Below, piece after piece: positions 9,258-11,492 of a stretch of 11,492 nucleotides of DNA. Source of the stretch: Phoronis ovalis. Taxonomy: Eukaryota; Phoronida; Phoronidae. Both the position numbers and the translations under genes were made by a program. Location of the stretch: assembly GCA_028565635.1 (NCBI GenBank), contig JAOXYB010052724.1:1-11492 (forward strand), given 5' to 3'. How positions within the stretch are numbered: position 1 is the stretch's first letter; each line of letters begins with the position of its first letter. Below the pieces are notes generated by a model. The model was given only the letters and a program-made list of their open reading frames with translations. It was not told the DNA's origin and ran no database searches.

Positions 9258-9303
9258 GTTTGTACCTGATATAATAGTTTGTTTGTACCTGATATAATAG
9301 TTT
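9258..9303. repeat. Perfect 23-bp tandem duplication (2 copies)
   Basis: Bases 9258-9280 and 9281-9303 are identical (GTTTGTACCTGATATAATAGTTT). A degenerate partial copy, GATATAATAATGTGTTT, overlaps the start at 9245-9261, so the array may once have been longer. Confidence 0.95.
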
Positions 9304-9619
9304 CTTTTTATTGTTTGATAAGGTTAAGTTGCATGGTTTGATTTTGTTGACAACAGAACAACCAGATTCACAGAGTTCCACATTTGGCAAATATTGGTAA
9401 ACGTAAAAATGTTTATTATCACTAGTAGAGTGGTTTAAAATGTCCTAATTACACCGTGTACAAACCTGTATATAGCATGACCAGAGGCAGTTTTTAAAAA
9501 TACAGACATTTTTAACTCCCTCCGAAGTGTACCTTGCATAAAACATTTTACCATTGGTAAGAAGGTTAATGATATTTTCAACACAGAAAGGCTTGTATCT
9601 AAGAAGAAATGGGTAGGTA

Positions 9620-9830
9620 CAATGCTCGCACTTAACAAGAAAAATTAACAACCAAAAAAACATTCACCAAAAAATGGACAACCAAAAAAAAAATGGACAC
9701 AAAAACAAAATAGGTACCAAAATTAGGAACCAAAGCCAAAAAATGGTCGCCAAAAGACAATGCTCGCTGCTGGCACTTATCAGACCAAGGCAATGCTCGC
9801 TGCTCGGACTTAACAGACCCCAATGCTCGC
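9620..9830. repeat. Cluster of CAATGCTCGC and A-rich CCAAAAAATGG repeats
   Basis: CAATGCTCGC occurs at 9620, 9758, 9791 and 9821. The second and third copies also share the following TGCT, ACTTA and CAGACC. Between the first and second copies lie A-rich units: CACCAAAAAATGG (9665-9677), ACCAAAAAAAAAATGG (9681-9696) and GCCAAAAAATGG (9735-9746). Start-to-start distances (138, 33 and 30) are all multiples of three. The minus strand is open from 9907 to 9632 with recurring R-A-L, so this could be the remnant of a coding repeat. A simple-sequence satellite is equally possible. Confidence 0.7.
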
Positions 9831-9834
9831 GATC

Positions 9835-10619
9835 CCCCCCTATAGCCCTTAAATATTATTCCCTCAATCTTAATTCCGTTCGGTCGATATAGCTGCATGA
9901 TCCACAAGGCCCATTTGGACCCGTAGATCTACATTCTCTTCTGCAGTAATAATTATATAGAATTATCATAATGTATTATAATTTTGATACAGAGACAGAC
10001 TTAACCACTAGCTAAAATTAATGCTAATTACAATGACAATGGATAATGCAGGAATAACAATGTGTTCAATGAAATGTGTCGTGCTAATAACACTTTTTAA
10101 AAAGTACGATTAAAACCGATCCTTTTTAAGATTCAGGAATTATAGTTGGTTGAGAAAACAGTTGTTGGGTGACTATACATATATATATATATAGATTTTA
10201 AACAAATTCACGTCAACTTGAGAGAAAATGTATTTTTTTCTAAACATTTTTGAAAATGAAAAAAGAGTTAATAAGAAAATAGGTGTCACGTCAGATGCGA
10301 CCCGCGCTCTCATAAACGCGTTACCTTAGTGGAAAACAGAAGCCTATAATCCCGGATTATGATCATCCTTTATAAGATATACTAACTACAAGACAGTATA
10401 CATGTTACAAAATCTTTATCTTTATACAGACGTGTGAAAGGAGATTCGGGCAAGGCTAAACATCGGGTAAACATCTGACAGATATTACAAACTTTAATCA
10501 TATCTCACACAAATTTATACTCCGAACAAACTGTTTACTTTTAGAAATGGTCAACAAGAACTGTAATAAAATGAGAGAGAATGGAGTCTGTCTGTAAATT
10601 ATGTCATAAAGACCATCTA
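9835..10619. other. Gene-free stretch
   Basis: No exon, RNA gene or clear repeat is seen apart from the AT microsatellite near 10180. A slightly GC-richer patch with CGCG words lies at 10285-10325. Confidence 0.5.
10179..10192. repeat. (AT)n microsatellite
   Basis: An uninterrupted run of alternating A and T, a short simple repeat of a kind common in this AT-rich DNA. Confidence 0.85.
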
Positions 10620-11060
10620 AAATATTGACCCTGGAATCCGACTCAAATCAATGGTTGGTACGTGTATGCGTGAACAAAAACGCGTAAAAAGGATGATTTC
10701 CAAGAATAAAGCACGTTAACGCGCGTTACGTATTTAGGGTTACATATTTCGATAAAATATACAAAAGGGTACCTTGTTTGATAAACTCTTTTTGTACGCG
10801 TTTAGGATATCGAAATTGATCAAAACCTGGATCAAAACCGCCCCTGAACACCGCCAATCTCTCGACCAAACTTTATCTCGAAGTTCGAGTAAATTTTCCG
10901 AGCAAATTTCTCAACGCATTTAGGATATCTAAAATCTCTTCCAGTCAGTCAAAAACGGTCAACATTCAAAAACGGGAAAATGCATTTAGGGTCTTTTTCA
11001 AAAATTCATTTACGCACGCGGGTACGCTAATATTTTTGAGTCGGAATCCCGGGGATATTT
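10620..11060. mobile_element. Candidate non-autonomous element bounded by imperfect inverted repeats
   Basis: The segment 10629-10647 (CCCTGGAATCCGACTCAAA) is the reverse complement of 11035-11053 at 17 of 19 positions. The match continues outward as AAATAT (10620-10625) with ATATTT (11055-11060), with a small offset. It continues inward as 10658-10671 with 11012-11025 (10 of 14). The span of about 440 bp encodes nothing and is richer in CpG than its surroundings. It looks like a MITE-like element. No clear target-site duplication is visible, so the true ends are uncertain. Confidence 0.5.
10728..10992 (+). repeat. Four dispersed ACGYRTTTAGG-like motifs
   Basis: The motif occurs as ACGTATTTAGGGT (10728), ACGCGTTTAGGATAT (10796), ACGCATTTAGGATAT (10914) and ATGCATTTAGGGT (10980), all in the same orientation. 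Spacings are 68, 118 and 66 bases. All four lie inside the inverted-repeat-bounded segment, so they probably belong to that element's structure. Confidence 0.6.
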
Positions 11061-11492
11061 GTCACTTCCAATTAGTCTGTCCCAGTCTGCAACACAATTG
11101 AACACCAATATACACCCACAGCAATATGGAAAAGGCTTTACGGGTGAAAATCAACAGATTTCATAGCAATTTTTTATTCAATCACTCTTTTTCAAAAAGG
11201 CTCATAATCGTACTTGGAAGTGTGGAAAAATCTTAAGATAATGCTAACTTAGGATATATAAAACTTACGAGTTTTACATATCCTAGTGCTAGCACATAGA
11301 CAAACATTCCAATTTTATCATTGAAAATCTCTGGAGAGAAAGAACCTCGTCTCATCTTGGAATTACAATGATATCTAATCTTTATATTTTATTTAATATA
11401 TGATGTGATGTACTGCAAAAACGTCCAGTGTAATGACACTCACTAGGTGGAGCTGACGATAAAAAGCTATTGTTTTCAAATAAATAAATAAA
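11061..11492. other. Gene-free stretch to the window end
   Basis: No coding or RNA feature is seen. The last bases are a run of AAATA-type repeats ending AATAAATAAATAAA, which may be the start of a simple repeat that continues beyond the window. Confidence 0.5.

Noticed and set aside
9435-9663. Two overlapping minus-strand open frames of 67 and 72 codons
   Set aside because: They overlap in different frames, neither shows a domain, and both run into the CAATGCTCGC repeat.
10874-10895. GTTCGAGT, resembling part of a tRNA B box
   Set aside because: No A box at the right distance and no cloverleaf can be formed around it.

Overview
This is low-GC animal nuclear DNA: GT-AG introns, an AATAAA polyadenylation signal, microsatellites, short foldback repeats and almost no open reading space. 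Only one gene can be supported. It is a three-exon + strand gene (coding parts 4442-4806, 6397-6510 and 6922-7057) for a secreted protein of 204 residues. The two introns (4807-6396 and 6511-6921) are both phase 2 and both have good splice sites. The source is probably an invertebrate, and a lophotrochozoan such as a bivalve mollusc fits the base composition and repeat texture. That taxonomic guess is inference; no marker in the window proves it.

The protein reads as a precursor of a Spätzle/neurotrophin-type cystine-knot ligand. In order it has a signal peptide, a short cysteine-rich N-terminal module, a linker with one N-glycosylation sequon, a furin-type RQKR site, and a 90-residue mature domain. 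That domain has the family cysteine layout and ends in C-x-C-L. Only the first exon is visible as a long ORF; the knot is completed by two short exons. Such ligands are cut by a protease and bind Toll-type or Trk-type receptors. Which receptor applies here cannot be told from the window.

Region by region: 1-4240 has no gene I can support. It contains a 10-nt-loop hairpin (1159-1206), a perfect 61-bp tandem duplication (1999-2120), a diverged duplication (about 2411-2694) and a 37-bp AT-rich duplication (3718-3791). The + strand is visibly T-rich to about 3250 and A-rich just after. 4240-4441 probably holds the 5' end of the gene; a strong splice acceptor sits directly before the ATG, so a 5' UTR intron is likely. 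4442-7170 is the gene. From 7170 to the end I see no gene, only repeats: a foldback element with its own 45-bp insertion (7287-7439), a 23-bp tandem pair (9258-9303), a cluster of CAATGCTCGC and A-rich repeats (9620-9830), an AT microsatellite (near 10180), and a segment of about 440 bp bounded by imperfect inverted repeats and carrying four copies of an ACGYRTTTAGG-like motif (10620-11060).
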